Source: Neurospora crassa OR74A (lineage: Eukaryota; Ascomycota; Sordariomycetes; Sordariales; Sordariaceae). Taken from it: DNA of 64,000 nucleotides. The notes under the pieces are model-generated. The model had not been told where the DNA came from and made no database searches. It was given only the letters and a program-made list of their open reading frames with translations. Shown in pieces: positions 36,045 through 48,125 of the stretch. Position 1 is the stretch's first letter, and every line of letters begins with the position of its first letter. Location: the NCBI RefSeq assembly GCF_000182925.2, contig NC_026506.1:1922001-1986000 (forward strand), in the 5' to 3' direction. The position numbers and the translations under genes were made by a program.

Positions 36045-36348
36045 TATTATAGGATTGGCGCCTAACTAAGTATTTAGCTTTAATTAGTTAAATTTGAGTA
36101 CTAAGACGGTAGTTAGTATTGAGATTGCTCTAATTAATTTAGACTACGGTATTAAGCCTCCGGTACCCGGTCTTCTGGAGTATTCTCTAGCGGCCTTAGG
36201 CTATAAGGTAACTACTAAAATATACGGCTATTTAAGCTCTGGTACTCGAGCGACCCGGAGGGTAGCGTTTTATTCTTTCTTTCTTCGTAGAACCTTAATA
36301 TACACACATAAGGCCAGTACCTGCGTATCGCTCTGCTGTCCCCTTACA
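36045..36348 (+). repeat. LTR D (right LTR of element 1), 304 bp
   Basis: Begins TATTATAGG and ends CCCCTTACA, followed by GTGGG at 36349-36353, the duplicate of 13214-13218. Confidence 0.9.
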
Positions 36349-36353
36349 GTGGG
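36349..36353. repeat. Right target-site duplication of element 1 (GTGGG)
   Basis: Matches 13214-13218; right end of the nest. Unique DNA of normal composition resumes here. Confidence 0.85.
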
Positions 36354-38652
36354 GGGAGAGATCATAAACCAGCCAGCAGTGTTCATACTTTACTACGGCA
36401 CGGCTATGGCGTGCGTGAGGGTCTTGACGACGATCATATCTGTCAGGACAAGTGAGATCGCGCGGACTCAAATTGTACGCAGTACCTGATCACAGCGGCA
36501 ACGAAATATGCACTGTGCGGGTACCTCATTCTTGCGCCCAGAACTAGTGTATAACGCCAAACGTTCCAAGCATCGAGTACCACATGACTTAACGTCCATA
36601 CATTTCGAACAAGCGGTTTTCCACCACCTTGCTATACACGTCTTCCATCACATCAATGAAGGTCATCAGGAAACAGCACCAAGGCCCGACCTCCAGGGTC
36701 AAAATGCTGTACCCAAGCGTTATATGCCGTCTTAGATCTTCATCTCATTCGTCGACTATTCAAAGCTCCATCCTAGTATCTCCCAGATTACCCCGTTTTG
36801 AATTGGCAATCTCTTGTTTCCCCCGCGTATCGATTATCAAGCCTAAAGGCTACAACATATCAAGTGGCTTGATCGCTATACCTAAGATCCAGTTATAGGC
36901 CGTTGATGTCTACCAGTAGACTAGTACTAACGCTTTCCTTGCCGACTGGCTTACCTATCTGCCTACCTACTATTCGGGGTGCATCCCTCACTCTTTCACT
37001 TCCACTTGACCGCTAACATCGGACTTCACAGTTACTCCCGTCTATACCTCGCGCTGACAGGACTTCCCTTTCGAAAGGCTTGATATAATATTGTGGGGTT
37101 TTCGGCTATGCATTCCCCATATCTTCGCTACCACCCAAGGTACCGTGCCTTCACGTGGGCTATAAAGCTTCATGCCAATAAAAGCTGCAGGTTGAGGACT
37201 GTCGTGGCTGTTGTGGAGGGTGATGAAATGTTGCATCTCGCACAAGGTCATTGAGAAATGGCTTGCTTCCCGATGCTTATCTGGTCGTCCTTATCCCTGA
37301 GGAAGGCAGACGCTGCTCCGTCTCAACGTCGAGCCCCCATTGCCTTTTGGAGCCCGACCATCTTGCACCACAGAGGTGCACGTCCAAACTCCCATTGCCG
37401 AGGAGAATGGACTAACCATGATATTGGCTGACAAGTCACACCAAGAAGGTGCAAACCTCAACTCGTTAGAAGAGGTTCTGTTGCCTTTAAAGCCACTTTG
37501 TGCTTAAATTAGGTGCGTTTTTGGGGTAAATAAGGTTGAGATGCCATATCAAGCAGACCAAACCCTGAGGGAGAGAAGATGGGTATCTACTCGCCTCTCC
37601 ACATCTCTTACGGTCAGGCGGTACTTGTCCATCTCTTTCGATTATATCCCGCGCTTTATCCAGATTACCAATGCTACCCTTCCAGCATCCGTAGACGTGG
37701 GTTGTCCTGCTCGACTTTTCAAACGTTCCACAATGGTCACCACTCTCACAAGTTGTCCGTACACTACCCTGTTCGGTCAGTCAAGTGTTGGTTACATGTA
37801 TTCTGCCAGGCTGACAGTATCTTCGCTCAGTACCACCCTCAGTCCAAGTTAGGAAGCAGGCAAAACTACAAAACCCGCGGGAAAAGGCACCGCACGATCG
37901 ACTTTCCTCGCGTACCCGGCAGATCCAGCCACATCCCTCTGGGTCCTGCATCCAGGCACAGAACGTGCTTCTGCCCAGTCTATGCAGAAAAGACCTTGCG
38001 AGAGGTGCAGTTTTACTGCTGTTAGTTTTTCCTTGGGCAATGCTCCATGCTTGGACCCAGTTTAGAGACGGTAGCTCCTAGTTATGTCGACCGGCAATTC
38101 GAATCCCACGTTGGTATTGGGCAACCATGCCGGAAATGAATCACCCAACAGGTTCTCACTGCCGTTCTGCCCGTGTTTGCCAGGATTCAGCTTGCTTTCA
38201 TGCGATGGGCAAGTAATGCACTCGTTATCTCATAGAGGTCTTATACTGACCTAATCCTGCCCGCCAGTCCAATCACTTCCCATTTGGTACCACCCCCTGG
38301 GGAAGAAAAACAAGTACCTGATCAGGTAAGAGAACACTCGGCGAAGATGCCCCGAGCGGGTGGGGGAAGGCAACATGGACTAGAGGTACCTATAGTTCAC
38401 AAGATCGAAATATATCTCGGCCGGACTCCTGAAGGTCTAGACTTTCACTCCTCCCTTCATCATACAAGCCTTAAAGCGTGCCTTCCTACCTTGTCTCTCA
38501 TACCTGCCCTTTAGTCCAGTCCGAAATCTTGGTTTAAGAGGAAGAGGCGCTGCCTCACTCACCTCTACTTGAAGATACACTTTGGTTTTGTTCACAGAGC
38601 GTCACTCGTCGTCTCACCATCATTTTATGTGAATCTTACCTACGCATTCATA
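36354..38652. other. Gene-free stretch right of the nest
   Basis: 2.3 kb of normal composition. Frames of up to 148 codons (37541-38025) show no domain or codon pattern I trust. Contains many TACCT motifs. The last few hundred bases should hold the ferric reductase promoter; a TTATCT (GATA-type core) occurs near 38226, but I see no complete iron-repressor site. Confidence 0.45.
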
Positions 38653-40881
38653 ATGCTCCCACCATCACCTTATATTTCCAGTGGGGGAGGGCACGCTGGG
38701 ACAGAAAGAAGAGGCGGAGGAGGAGAAGGAGGAGGAGCAGCTGCTTCGAGTGACGGAGGCCATGAGAGCCCCGCCATGCAAGCCTTTCTTGCTATGAGGC
38801 AGCGGAAGAACGAGCACATGATGAAGATGTACGCAGCAGCACTATGTGGCCTAGTTGCTCTCTTCATCGTCTTCCACTGGACGAGATGGTTTTTTGTTAG
38901 AGCAGAAAGGTCATGGAAGCCATTGGCTACACTGGGACGTCCCTTTGTTGCGATTGAGAGGTACGTACCGTACTCCAACTTTCGAGTTACGACCTGTACT
39001 GAAGGGTTCTATACTAGGTCCGCAAGGAATCTTCTTGTCCGCAAGGTCCCTGGCTTCAAATCGGCTGGGCATGCGCTGCTCGTTACAGCATATGTTGTGG
39101 CCAATGTTGCCGTTGGGTTCACGAACGTAGATGCCGGCTCCAAAGCCAACTTTGCCTCCAGGTTTGGCTGGTAAGTCATTCATGTATATCACAAGGCTTT
39201 GCCTCAAAGTACTAATGAGACTGTACGTCAAGGCTGGCTCTATCAAACCTGGGACTCGTCATCTTTCTGGCACTCAAGAACACCCCTTTGGCTTTCCTCA
39301 CTGCCTATTCCTATGAGAGGCTTAACTGTCTCCATCGAATTGCCGGATATACAATGTTCATCTGGATGGTACTCCACGCGTCCCTGTACACCACATACTT
39401 CAGTGAAGCAGGAATCATCGTTACAAAGTTCCAGGACCGGTCTGAAATTGCGGCCATCGTCGCCGGCTTTTCCTTCCTGACAGTAGTCCTCTCGGCCACC
39501 ATCCTCCGGCGAATTCGGTATGAGCTATTCTACATGGTCCACATTTCGAGCTGGATTCTGGCCATTGTCGCGCTTGGAATCCATCGATCGGATTTTGCAA
39601 AGAAGGGAATCATCATTATACTTTTGGCAGCTTCCATGTGGGTTCTTGATCGCCTTATCAGGATTACCAGAGTTCTATATTACGCCTTGAACAACGAGGC
39701 GACATTATATCCTCTTCCCGATGGTGGGACCAAAGTCATATTCAAAAAGACACCCGCCAGGGCGGTAGCAGGAAAGCATTGCTTCATATGGATACCGGCA
39801 GTACGCAAATTCGAAACGCATCCTTTCACAATCCACAAGACGAACTCTATGGAGTTTACCATTAAGGCACAAGAGGGCTTCACTCGTGACCTCCACCAAC
39901 ACGCGCTTGCCAACCCAGGTATCAGCGTGAGGGCGTCTCTCGATGGACCTTACGGCACATTTCCGGATCCGATGGACTACGACAAAATTGTCCTTATCGC
40001 CGGCGGTGGAGGTGCTACTTTCACCTTTGGCCTTGTGGCGAATATTCTTGAGAGATTACATGACGAACCTCACAAGAATATCACGTTCATCTGGACTGTG
40101 AAGAAACACGGTGAGTCTTGCGCCATACACGATATGACCGTTTCATTCTTGCTCTCATGAAGGATATTTTTATCGACTTGAACCATGCCTACTATGACGG
40201 TCTTTGTCCAGGGAGAGTAACTGACCGTTTTGCGTCCGTGATATAGAAAACCTGGCGTGGTTCAAGGAGCACCTGGAGACAATGAAGAATCACGCACACT
40301 CACCGAAGGTCGATGTCTCCATCTACGTGACACGATCACCAGTCGCTTCTCTGCATCACCGCCACTTGCCGCACGTTCATGGCCACAGCCTGCTGCACCA
40401 CGCACAACCGCGCACCTCGGAATCGTCCTCGGGAGGATCTTTACCTCCTCTGTCAGGCGATATCAGCGGCCGCAGCGGCTCCCCAGACACCGAAAAGATG
40501 CCTCGATTGCCACTACCTACTCATAGTCACCAGCACCGAAACCACCCATCATCGACCCTGTCAAAAAAGGATCTTGAAGACGGGGGCGGCGGCCTTCCCG
40601 TGGTCTCTCATCACGGCAACGCGGCAGACAACAGCACTGGTACCGAATCACATCCTCATCCCCATCGTGCGCACGGTTACGAGCATGCCATCAGACCCGG
40701 CAGACCGGACATGGCCACACTAATCCGCCAGGCCGTCGTCGGTACCCCTTCAAACCAGCGCGTACTCGTGGCGGCGTGTGGACCGGACGGGCTCATGCAT
40801 GTCGTGAGAGATACGACGGCGAGGTTGATACAGAGAGACGGGCCGGGAGTGGAGCTACATTGTGAGCAGTTTGGATGGTAA
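38653..40881 (+). CDS. Ferric reductase, FRE/NOX-type transmembrane flavocytochrome
   Basis: Exons 38653-39170, 39233-40110 and 40247-40881 give 676 residues; phases match across both introns (62 nt, GTAAGT; 136 nt, GTGAGT). The N-terminal 50 residues are Gly-rich, then a membrane segment (LCGLVALFIVFHW). Two heme-binding His pairs with 13-residue spacing are seen: His207/His221 (LHRIAGY, LHASLY) and His276/His290 (VHISSW, GIHRS). FAD binding: HPFT at about 369. NADPH binding: GPYG at about 411 and VLIAGGGGATF at about 426. The C-terminus has VAACGPDGLM and the family-typical ending CEQFGW. Known role: transfers electrons from NADPH through FAD and heme to reduce extracellular Fe(III) or Cu(II). 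Unusual is a roughly 120-residue His/Ser-rich insert (HHRHLPHVHGHSLLHH) in the nucleotide-binding lobe. The upstream in-frame TTG at 38569 is unlikely to be the start. Confidence 0.9.
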
Positions 40882-42934
40882 ATGATCTGCGAGTCGCTTC
40901 AAAGCATCGGCACAGAGGAGATTCGGTCTGGTTATCGTTTTTGCGCGTGGAGAGTTATGATCAGCGATAGTTGGCAATTACATCGTATATAGCCCTTTCC
41001 TCGCACCCATCATGAATGTGAAGCAGGTGTACTTGGGCTATGCTTGCTGTTATCTGTTGTGACCCAGTTGATTTGTGTTTTTGGATGGGTGCAATCGACA
41101 TGGAACATGGGGAGGGGACGCAGGTACTGCTCGGAGTTCTTGTTCATCAACATTCATTGCTCTGGGGGAGGGGGAGCTTTTAGTGTACTTCAAGCTAGGG
41201 GGGGAGTCAAGGTTCATGGAGCCTATCAACCACCCATGAACGACCACAACTCTCGATCTTTCCCAATGCTGTGACAAAACGTCGACCGAGAAGCTTAGCA
41301 ACCAGCCCATTGGATGTCGTCCATTCATGTGGGTTTCTGCAGGCCCCTTTTCATTGCGTCGACGTCCGCCATGATGAAGTGTCATTCTTATCATATTCGC
41401 ATTTTGCTTCTTTGAAGCCGACGTGTTGGCTTCTTCCGGGCTTGATGACTACTAGAATCTAGAACAAACAACTCAAGTGAAAATTCTTCCGTCACTCCGT
41501 GTTGGGGTCGTCGACTGGACAATTGTCGATGAAGGAAGCTGGCTGTGATAGGGTAATCAGGATTGGGGGTACCTTGCCGGCCATCAGCTCCTGCGCAGCT
41601 GACACACATTGTTCGGTAGCTGTGACTGGGCAACAAAACTGAAAAGACGTTGCCGACATCGATACGCCATTACCAAGAGGGGAGGGGAAATATACACGCT
41701 GGTGTACTGATGGGAAAGAAAACGGACAGCAGGTGAAAACGACTTGTCAGGTACTCCTGTCGGTGTACACTAAATGGTTTTCTGATAGATGATGGATAAT
41801 TTAAATGACTCCTCGAGATGTCCGTTATGAACTTGGTGAGTGCACGAATGGCGAGGTGGCTCTTCAACACGTTTTTGTAGTCAGTGGTGTGTACCCCTCT
41901 GCCGGCATGTAGTGCAAAACGCTAGCGCGGTGAACTGCAAAGTGGCGATAACCTTCTTATTTTCTAGTGTAGTGTAAACAATAAATGGCTGCTTTGTGGT
42001 GTAGTGTACGCAGTACTCACCTCCAATCCCCTGGATATTGTAAGGTAGCGGTACCATGCTGACAAACTAAATACCGACAGAGGTGTACCGGGTAGGGTGA
42101 AGGAAAACCTCAAAATCGTTGCCGGGCCTATCTAAACCAGGTGATTTCCATAGCGAAGTCTGTTAGCACAATGAAGTGTTTGCCAAGGATTTTCCAAACA
42201 ATCAAAACCCCTGTGTTGTGTTTGATGGAGCCTTTCTTTTGCTTGTGTTTGAGGAGACGAGGAAACAGCGATCAGCTAGCTCAGCGACAGCAGGTGAGCT
42301 AGGGATGCGAGATAGCGACGCGAAGATGATGCACCGACGTTATTAGCTATTGCACATCATAGTCCCGCTTTAATAAGAAACCCGATCTCCGACTCAACAC
42401 TAAGGACGGAGTTAACTGAAAATAGACAGATACCCCTGGCAGTATTGCATCAGCCATGGTCGAAGCACGCTGGGAGGAGATTTCCCTAGATAGGTAGTGT
42501 AGATATATAATTATCAACGAGGAGGAAGAAACAGAAGAAGGGGAAGAAGAACTTGAAGAAGAAGAAGCAAGAAGGAGGGACACCCAAGGTTGGCTTGGGA
42601 CTGACAACGCGGAGAGCCGGAGTTGTGCTACATATTAGGTAGTCAGACATCTATCTGTGACATGGTTCCCTCCCTCTACACTAGTGTAGGTCCTTGGCGC
42701 CGATCTTATCAGTCCCTCTGGAGGTTCATGCACGTAGGTTGTTTGCAGTCCACCCCACCTCCCACCTGCTTCATATCTCTCAAGATCATGATCTCAAAGG
42801 CATCAATAGTGAGTTCATATGCAGTGGTGACTATGGATGGAGCTGATACAGGATCTATCGTCTGCCGGCTGTTATATAAAATGTGCGAGATCCTAACTCT
42901 GATGTTCAACCGACCTGATGAGCCCTGTGTTGTT

Positions 42935-42959
42935 GTCGTCGTCGTCGTCGTCGTCGTCG
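42935..42959 (+). repeat. (GTC)n trinucleotide repeat
   Basis: Eight GTC units plus a partial one. Preceded by two imperfect GTT units. Confidence 0.9.
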
Positions 42960-43463
42960 ATATGTCTGCGGTCTTGGTTTTGGACTTGACGCCTCTTGGA
43001 TAGAGAAAAGAGGCTGAACAGTAAACAACGGCAACATTAGTGCAAGCAATGCGCTGGGCAAGAGGCTGAGGTTACATGGCACAGTTGAGAAAGGATTTTG
43101 TACCCTGGACGGTTGGCTTCTCGTCACGGTCAGCACTTCAAGCATCCTTCCCCTCTTGGCCTCCCATCTGATTGTCTTGTCTTTGTTGCTGCTGTCCAAT
43201 GAACTGCGGCACGTTTGAAATTGAGACGGACTTGACGCCTGGAATCGGAAATCGAACTGTTTTCCCCATTGATAACGGAGCAGATGGCGGTGACGGACAC
43301 GGTTTGTTGATAAGAGAAGTGGTCGATGATGGTGCACACAGCTTGCACAGCAGCATGGAGGACGGGAAATGGGGCGTGCTCGCTTCAGACAAACGAAGCG
43401 ATTCTTAACAGCCTGTGGAGGACCCGTCGGATGTGGAGCCTCGCATCCCTGCTGCCCTGGCGG

Positions 43464-43484
43464 CCCCCCCCCCCCCCCCCCCCC
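43464..43484 (+). repeat. Homopolymer of 21 C
   Basis: Uninterrupted C tract in otherwise normal sequence, flanked by CTGGCGG and TTGCAAGC. A second tract of 15 C is at 56521-56535. Confidence 0.9.
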
Positions 43485-44208
43485 TTGCAAGCCCACTGCC
43501 CGGTCTCTGGTCCCAGTGGATGGGCTCTCTGACCCAAGGTTTTTGGTCTCCTCTTTGGTCCCTCTTGAGTCTCTCTTTGCAGCAGCCAGGTCCAATTTGA
43601 ATTGCGGGCTCCTCCTTTCCGATCGATCCCGTCCAAAAAAGCTGAGGAGCTAGAGTACCTCTAGAGGTAACTAGGTGGCCCAGGTTGTACTAGAGGATCA
43701 CTGCAAGGGCTTTTTTTTTTTTTTTTTTCCGCCATTGTTTCCTCTTGGGCTTTTTTCTTGTCTTTCTCTTTTTTTTCTCTTTTTTTCTCTTCCTCCTTGG
43801 AATCTTCATTCCCTCTGTGACTTCTTCTGGACTCTTCCTCTCGTCGCGTCCAACTTTTGAACTAGTTAATTTCCTACCTATCTTGTTGCATCTCCAAACT
43901 GCAACCATCTTCCCCCCCGAATCTCCAACCACCGAATACGCTACTACCAATTAACCTGACGTCAGCGACGGTCAGGAAGAGCAAAGCAGTGTTGCGCCAC
44001 TTCTTTGCATCTATAATCTCCAAACAACCACCCGACCCTCAGTTTCACGCGATCACCGACCCCTCTTTGTTATTCACGTATTCGCCAAACAAACCGTATC
44101 TCTCACGAGCACATCATTAGTCGAATTCGAGCTCGAAAAGTAATTCGATCCAAGAAGCGACATCCAGTCTCGGAAGCCTGAGCCAGTGCACGAATCAACA
44201 AGTTGACA

Positions 44209-47200
44209 ATGGGCACTTTTACCTTCAGATGGTCAGTCGCGCAGTTCCATCCAATCCCTCCCGCATCGTTTCATTCCGGCACATTGCAAGAAGCGGCAAC
44301 ATGCGGTCGTCCGTCCAAGGCCGCCATCCAATGCGCGATGATCTCCCATTGTGCATGGAGGCATTGGATTGCGAGACAGGAGCCAGAAAGCAGCCTCTCA
44401 TCTGAATGCAATACCACTGCCACCCCAACCTAACTCGCGCACCAGCCTGCAAGTGTCGGGCGGGTGTGAAGTACCATGAACGCATCCATCGTTGCGGTGT
44501 CACGATGGTAGTCGTGTAGCACCATGTCATCTCTTTCTGCGAATTGCGTGCTGACGGATTGAACAGGCCGCACGCCGCTGAGGAGGTCTACGTGACTGGC
44601 ACCTTTGACGGCTGGTCTAAGAGTGAACAGCTCGACAAGGTTGGCGACCATTTTGAAAAGACAGTCATGCTTCCCGATTTCGAAGAGAAGGTCTACTACA
44701 AGGTCGGTGATGATTCCGTCTGGTCTTCTCCCCCCATTGCCCATAATACCCCATTCGTCAATTCTATTTGCGCTCGCTGCGCGGCGCTGTGTGCTGGCCC
44801 CGCTGCCCTCCAGGCTTTGTGTGGGGTGGATGGGGAACGACTTACACCAGTCGCTGGTAAGGCCAGCCTATGATGTTGCAGCTTTGATGCCTTTAGTTTC
44901 TCGAGGCTGGCACCGAGTCGACACCACATTTTGCATCGCAGTTGCGCGCTTACAAAAGAAAGAGGAGGACACAGCAACCAGCAGACGAGTCGAAAAAGGG
45001 GGGCGTCCAAGGATGCAAGCGCATTCTCTTACCCTTTCCCCCTCGAGGTTGATGTCAAGCCGAGTTTTGGGAAATGAGCAATTCGAAAAGCGCTGGAGAA
45101 CGACATTGCTCACTTGCTTTGGGGCTGCTTTCCCTGTCGCAAGTGTGGAAATGTTTGATGCTCCATTTCCAGTGTGATCCGCGGCCGTGCTACAGCGGCC
45201 TCGGGCGGTTGCTGGGTCCCATTTCTTAGGTTGGCTATGACGCAACGCAACATCGCGTGACGGTAGAGAGCCACCAGGGTCCCCAATAAGCGAGCCAGGC
45301 CAGAGCCGCATGCGAGGCCGTGACTGGCTGGAACGCAACCAAATAATGGAGCACTAAGCTCCAGAAATACATCGGTGGTCTCCAAGCCGGCGTGTTGCAC
45401 ACGAACAAGCAGGGTCTCTGCACTAGTGTGGAGCTGCAGCTTACTTTATTTCATCACTGCCAGACATTGCCTTGCTCCTGGGAGGTGTTTGGCAGCGTTC
45501 TGGCGCCTCTTCGGGTGGCATTATCGCATGCGCTCTGTCGTGTTGCCAAGTTGGTTGCCAGAGAGACGAGGGTACAGGTGGAATGGGATTTTGCCAGCCG
45601 GGCAGGGGCAGACCAGGGCAGCGAACGGGCAGTCTCGCTCCTGCTTCGTCATCCAAGCGCAACCCCTCCTTACCTCCTCGACCTGTTTCCCGCTTACCTT
45701 TCACTTTCCAAATTTTCACATATAAACGAGACACAAACCATCCAACTCTCTGACCAAGCACTGACGCAATCACATTCAACAGTTTGTTGTGGACGGACGC
45801 TGGACCACCGATCACACCGCACCACAAGAAAAAGACCACGAAGGGAACGAAAACAACGTTTTGCTACCCCAGAACCTCATCAGAACCACAGACATATCAA
45901 CACAAGAACCCGAGCAGCAAGCCATGTCGAATGAGAACCGCAAGGCAGAAGGGAGCAGCAATACAGGAGAGCCCAGCTTTGCAGAGACCATCATGAGCGC
46001 ACTCAACACTGTAACTCCTGATACGACTGCGCAATCTGTCAGCAACCCTCTAGAGAATAAGAAGAACCACGGCCCTCCAGGTGGCTGGGTTGAGACCCCT
46101 GCGGCCGACGGCGACAAGACCTTCAGCGTGAGCCCTCTTCCTGCCACAGATGGCGCTCTCAACCCCATCGACCTCAAGCCCGGCGAGAAGATCCCTGATA
46201 GCATCTCGACCCAAAATGTCGAAACCCACGTTACTCTAGATAAAGAGTCATACGAAAAGAGCGACCGCATTCCTGGCGTCGATTTCAGCACATCCCCTGT
46301 TGCTACCCCTACCGTTGCCACTGGCGCGCAGACCGACTTCAAAGTCGACCCTCTTCCTGCAACTGAGGGTGCTCTCAACCCCTTCAAGCTCGCGCCCGGC
46401 GAAAAGATTCCCGATGACGTCAGGGCTGCAGACATCAACACCAATGTTACACTTGATAAGGAATCATACGAGAACAGCGCCGATCGGATTCCCGGCCTCG
46501 ACGCCGCATTGCCTCCGATTTCCAAGAACATGATCCCCGAATCCAGTCTTCCCATTACTAGCAACAGCGATGTCTTCATCAACACCGTCACTCCCGTCTC
46601 AACCACTGCTGCCTTGGCTGCCCAGGTTCCCTTGGACGACTGTACGGTTCCCGAGGCTGTTAGGCAAAGTCAGGAGGAGGCCCACGTGGAGCCCGGCGCA
46701 AGTGGTATAGCCGAGGAGGTAAAGGGCAAGGCCGCCGTTGAGGATGAGCTAATGCACAAGGTTTCCAAGGCCCCCTCTACCTCCGAGGGCACTGCTGGAC
46801 ATGGCACTGAAAAGGCTGAGACTGACTTGTCCCTTGCTGATGCCGTTGCATTCGCTGGTAATGCCGCCGCTGCTGCTGTTGTCGGCGCTGCCACTGTCGC
46901 CGCCGACAAGCTCCCCGGTGTGCTTGAGAGCACCGCAAACGCCGCGGTAAATGTTGGTAACAAGATCCCCGGTGCCGTTCAAAGCGCCAGCGAAGCGCTT
47001 GGTACCACCGCGAATACCGCCAAAGACACCACCAGTGATGTGCTTGGCAGTGCTGCCAATGTTGCTGCTAGTACCGGTACCCAGGTGCAGGAAACCGCCG
47101 CCAACACTGCTAGCTCAGTCCAGCAGACTGCCGCTGACGCTACATCGACTGTTGCAAGCAGCCTCCCGAGTGTGCCAGACGTCACTGGCCACCTACCACA

Positions 47201-48125
47201 GGCGGTCCAGAATATTCTCCCTACATCGCTTCAACCGGCGTCCCAAAACGGTCAGGCTCTTCCTACTTCTGCCGAGGTCGAGAGGTCACTTGCGGCAGAG
47301 AAGGCATCACGCGTTGAGGGGATTTCTGCGGCCGTTCCTATTGAGGTCAAGGATTCCATTGAGAAGGCTGGCGAGTCACCTGAAGCTACTACCAATGCCG
47401 CCGCAGTCTTGGAGAAGCAGGCCGTTGAGGCCGAGCTGCTGAGAGAGGTGAAGCCCACACGGGCCGAGCCCCCTGCCGTAGCCGTGTCGGTTCCATCAGA
47501 AGTCAGGGATTCCCTACAGCAAGCTGATGAATCTCCCGAGGCTGCTGCTTATCCTGCCGCTGTTGAGGAGAAGAAGGCCGTTGAGAATGAGCTGCTGAAG
47601 ACTGTGAAGCCCACGGAGTCCATCCCGCTAGCCTTTGCCTCGGCGGTTCCAGGAACCGTCAAGGATTCCATTACAGAAGCCGGTAAGGCTCCCGAAGCCG
47701 CAGCCAATGCCGACGTTGTAGCGGAGAAAACTGCAGTCGAGGCCCAACTTTTACAGGAAGTCAAGCCCGTCGAGGTAGTAGCCGACAAGAAGGCTGTTGA
47801 GGCTGAACTCCTACACGAGGTCAAGCCCACTGAGCCTGTTGGTGAGTCGTCCACAAAAGCAACAACCAATGGCACGGCAGCCAATGGTTCAACAGCCGCT
47901 GCTTCCAAGCCCGCTGAGACACCGGTCACTCCAACAATGCCGACAACTACGGAGGGGTTCCCGCCGGCTGCCAATGGCAATGACAAGGTGACTGAGCAGC
48001 CTACTGTTACCACTGGCCCTGAGACCACAACCACGACCACGCTCTCTACCTCTACCACCCCAGAGAGAAAGAAGAAGAACCGAGTCAGTGGTTTCTTCAG
48101 TAAGCTCAAGCACAAGTTCGCTTAG
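44209..48125 (+). CDS. CBM48 (AMPK-type glycogen-binding) protein, Mdg1/Crp1-like
   Basis: Exons 44209-44231, 44567-44702 and 45783-48125; introns of 335 and 1080 nt; 833 residues. The 23-nt exon 1 encodes MGTFTFRW together with the first base of exon 2. Exon 2 carries the CBM48 core (PHAAEEVYVTGTFDGW...KTVMLPDFEEKVYYK), and exon 3 restores the fold with FVVDGRWTTDHTAP. Phase is kept at both joins. CBM48 domains bind glycogen-like glucans in AMPK beta subunits and related proteins; yeast Mdg1 and Crp1 share this layout. The rest is Ala/Pro/Thr/Glu-rich and disordered: two copies of a 50-residue unit containing GALNP..L.PGEKIPD, a 11-mer-like Ala/Thr stretch (about residues 380-480), and four units ending in AVE.ELL.EVKP. 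The C-terminus is a basic helix (SGFFSKLKHKFA). The alternative reading through intron 2 stops within about 60 codons. Confidence 0.85.

Larger units (their letters stand above)
13219..36348 (+). mobile_element. Element 1: Ty3/gypsy chromovirus LTR retrotransposon, RIP-degraded, split by two later insertions
   Basis: Outer 304-bp LTRs at 13219-13522 and 36045-36348, flanked by GTGGG duplications. The internal region lies at 13523-19697 (left arm) and about 35281-36044 (right arm); everything between belongs to elements 2 and 3. On the plus strand the left arm reads as degraded gag, then a reverse transcriptase with the catalytic box decayed to YINDI (about 16162), RNase H (LEADCSGFTLGGYL near 16610), integrase (IDFITDFL near 17595, RRFWNKF near 17800) and a chromodomain (near 18520). 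Stops are TAA and TAG, as expected when RIP changes CAA, CAG and TGG. GC is very low compared with the flanks. It has no coding capacity now. Confidence 0.9.
40882..44208. other. Long spacer with simple repeats, no supported gene
   Basis: 3.3 kb between the ferric reductase and the CBM48 gene. It holds a GAA-rich stretch (42526-42580), (GTC)n at 42935-42959, a run of 21 C (43464-43484) and 18 T (43711-43728). Overlapping 80-230 codon frames at 42906-43650 are driven partly by these repeats. The CT/T-rich stretch 43700-44160 looks like a promoter and long 5' leader for the CBM48 gene. Confidence 0.5.

Noticed and set aside
37541-38025. Overlapping plus-strand frames of 103-148 codons
   Set aside because: No recognisable motif and two frames compete; probably chance.
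38569-38652. Upstream extension of the ferric reductase from the in-frame TTG
   Set aside because: No ATG upstream in this frame and the residues do not look like a conserved N-terminus; ATG 38653 is preferred.
42906-43653. Several overlapping frames on both strands, including a Cys-rich plus-strand start and a Pro/Ser-rich minus-strand end
   Set aside because: They depend on the GTC and C-run repeats and lie in the leader/promoter region of the CBM48 gene; none resembles a family.
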